DNA of 64,000 bases from Pseudotabrizicola algicola. GTDB taxonomy: Bacteria; Pseudomonadota; Alphaproteobacteria; Rhodobacterales; Rhodobacteraceae. Positions 63,040 to 64,000 of this stretch are shown piece after piece (position 1 is the first letter of the stretch; each line of letters starts with the position of its first letter). Position numbers and translations under genes: made by a program. The stretch is taken from positions 124,001 through 188,000 of the forward strand of contig NZ_JAAIKE010000004.1 of NCBI RefSeq assembly GCF_010915705.1, in the 5' to 3' direction. The notes below the pieces were generated by a model. It had not been told where the DNA came from, did not search any database, and saw nothing but the letters and a program-made list of their open reading frames with translations.

Positions 63040-63118
63040 CCTGAAGGCGCTCTCCTCCTCCCTGCGCCAACAGGTTTCGCGGCGAACCGGTCCTCCCCCG
63101 GTTCGCCGCTTTCTTTTG
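63040..63118 (+). ncRNA. Cuckoo (CcsR)-type stress sRNA candidate
   Basis: Two consecutive stem-loops follow DUF1127. The first (GGCGC 63046-63050 / GCGCC 63064-63068) presents CCTCCTCCC (63054-63062) in its loop. The second has a 12-base-pair stem (63079-63090 / 63098-63109) with TCCTCCC in its loop, and is followed by TTTCTTTT, forming the terminator. This is the described architecture of the CcsR ('cuckoo') family, whose loops resemble an anti-Shine-Dalgarno. The RNA is probably cut from the DUF1127 transcript. Exact ends are estimated. Confidence 0.72.
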
Positions 63119-63237
63119 TCCGCCGCCGCCCCGCCCCTGTGGCGATGTTAGCGCTGTCATAATCTGTGAAGCGCGGGGGGCTTTCCGTGGCCTCTGCCCC
63201 GGTTTACCCAAGGGCGCATTACAGGGAGAAAGCCGCC

Positions 63238-64000
63238 ATGACCATGACCGAGGCAAACCGCGCCCGCTGGGCTGTCGCGATGATGTTCGCGGCGGCGGGT
63301 TTCGTCATGGGGGCCTGGGCCCCGCAGATCCCGCTGCTGCTGCCCCGCCACCAGATCAGCGAATTCACGCTGGGCCTTCTGATCCTCGTTCTCGGCCTCG
63401 GCGCGGTGGGGGCGATGGTCTTTACCGGACGGCTGATCGGGCGCTATGGCTCGGTCGCGGTCTTGCGCGCCTTTGCCCTCTCCGCCGCCGCCGCCTTGCC
63501 GATCGTGGTGTTCTCGCCCTCGCTCGTGGTGCTGACGCCTGCGATGGCGCTGTTGGGCGCGCTGATCGGCTGCATGGATGTGGCAATGAACGCCAATGCG
63601 GTCGAGGTCGAACGCCGCCTTGGCCGCGCCATCATGTCCTCCAGCCACGGGTTCTGGAGCCTTGGCGGCTTTGTCGGCGGATCGGCGGGCGCTTGGGTGA
63701 TCTCGCTTTGGGGCGCGGAAACGCAGGCGGCGCTGGTGGCTGTGGTCACGGCCGCGCTGGTCATCGCCGTGATGCCCTTCCTGCGGGGCGAGGCGCCTGC
63801 CCCCGTCACCGCCACGGCATCCGGCGAAAAGACCGTCCTGCTGCCGCGCGCGGCAGGGCTCTGGCTGCTGGGGGCGCTGGCGCTGTTCTCGATGGTGCCC
63901 GAAGGCGCGGTGCTCGACTGGGCGGCGCTCTACCTGCAAAAGGACATGCAGTCCGACGTGTTCCGCTCGGGTCTCGGCTTTGCCTTCTTTGCCGGGGCGA
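63238..64000 (+). CDS. MFS transporter, 3'-truncated by the window
   Basis: At least 254 residues of a major facilitator superfamily permease of the YbjJ/fucose-permease-like type. It has hydrophobic helices from residue 12 on, MGAWAPQIPLLL in helix 1, GRLIGRYGS between helices 2 and 3 and CMDVAMNANAVEVERR in the fourth helix region. GGGAGAAAGCC precedes ATG 63238. The reading frame is open to the last base, so the gene continues beyond the window. Its substrate is unknown. Confidence 0.88.
   Translation, partial: MTMTEANRARWAVAMMFAAAGFVMGAWAPQIPLLLPRHQISEFTLGLLILVLGLGAVGAMVFTGRLIGRYGSVAVLRAFALSAAAALPIVVFSPSLVVLTPAMALLGALIGCMDVAMNANAVEVERRLGRAIMSSSHGFWSLGGFVGGSAGAWVISLWGAETQAALVAVVTAALVIAVMPFLRGEAPAPVTATASGEKTVLLPRAAGLWLLGALALFSMVPEGAVLDWAALYLQKDMQSDVFRSGLGFAFFAGA

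Overview
The window is about 64 kb of GC-rich chromosome from an alphaproteobacterium, most likely Rhodobacterales (Rhodobacter/Paracoccus relatives). This rests on the phaZ-phaC-phaP-phaR arrangement, an opgG-opgI-opgH-opgC operon like that of Rhodobacter sphaeroides, a TAXI-TRAP/DUF1850 operon, HWE-type and hybrid histidine kinases, MeaB, a DUF1127 small-protein gene, and protein sequences typical of the group. I see no tRNA, rRNA, insertion sequence, prophage or CRISPR array. Gene density is high and composition is even, so the segment looks like ordinary chromosome carrying several metabolic and regulatory modules.

Region 0-12 kb: a TerB-like gene coupled to a PhnD-like binding protein; a complete polar amino acid ABC importer (ATPase, binding protein, two permeases); then two glutamine-synthetase-like ligases, a class I glutamine amidotransferase, a PuuB-like FAD oxidoreductase and a DegT-family aminotransferase. 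The ligase/oxidase/amidotransferase set resembles gamma-glutamylation pathways for amines. A LysR regulator converges on it. Region 11.9-20.8 kb: PHA granule genes phaR, phaP and phaC (minus strand) with divergent phaZ (plus). A textbook promoter with a PhaR-type operator in its spacer precedes phaP. Two alpha/beta hydrolases (one lacking the nucleophilic serine), thrS and a cold-shock gene follow.

Region 20.8-30.3 kb: an ArsC/Spx-like protein, a DUF2177 membrane protein, a DctB/DctD-type two-component pair, and a TAXI-TRAP transporter with DUF1850, divergent from a D-2-hydroxyacid dehydrogenase; then a DJ-1/PfpI protein. Region 30.3-43.4 kb: an unusual concentration of phosphoester enzymes and transporters (EEP-family hydrolase, phospholipase D/cardiolipin synthase-like protein, two metallophosphoesterases, Na/Pi cotransporter, a four-gene ABC importer) with two LacI-type regulators.

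Region 43.4-54.8 kb: a P1B-type metal ATPase, an HWE histidine kinase, a free Hpt protein, a seven-helix hybrid kinase, and the periplasmic glucan operon opgGIHC. Region 54.8-64 kb: lepA, a small secreted protein, rpmB, hrpB, a DUF3108 protein, meaB, and a DUF1127 gene. That last gene is preceded by an RpoH-like promoter and followed by two stem-loops whose loops carry CCTCCTCCC and CCTCCC, the hallmark of the stress-induced CcsR ('cuckoo') small RNAs. The window ends inside an MFS transporter gene.

The most distinctive non-coding signals are the cuckoo-type sRNA locus, the PhaR operators, and a recurring stem-loop directly after each of the three transporter-operon binding-protein genes.
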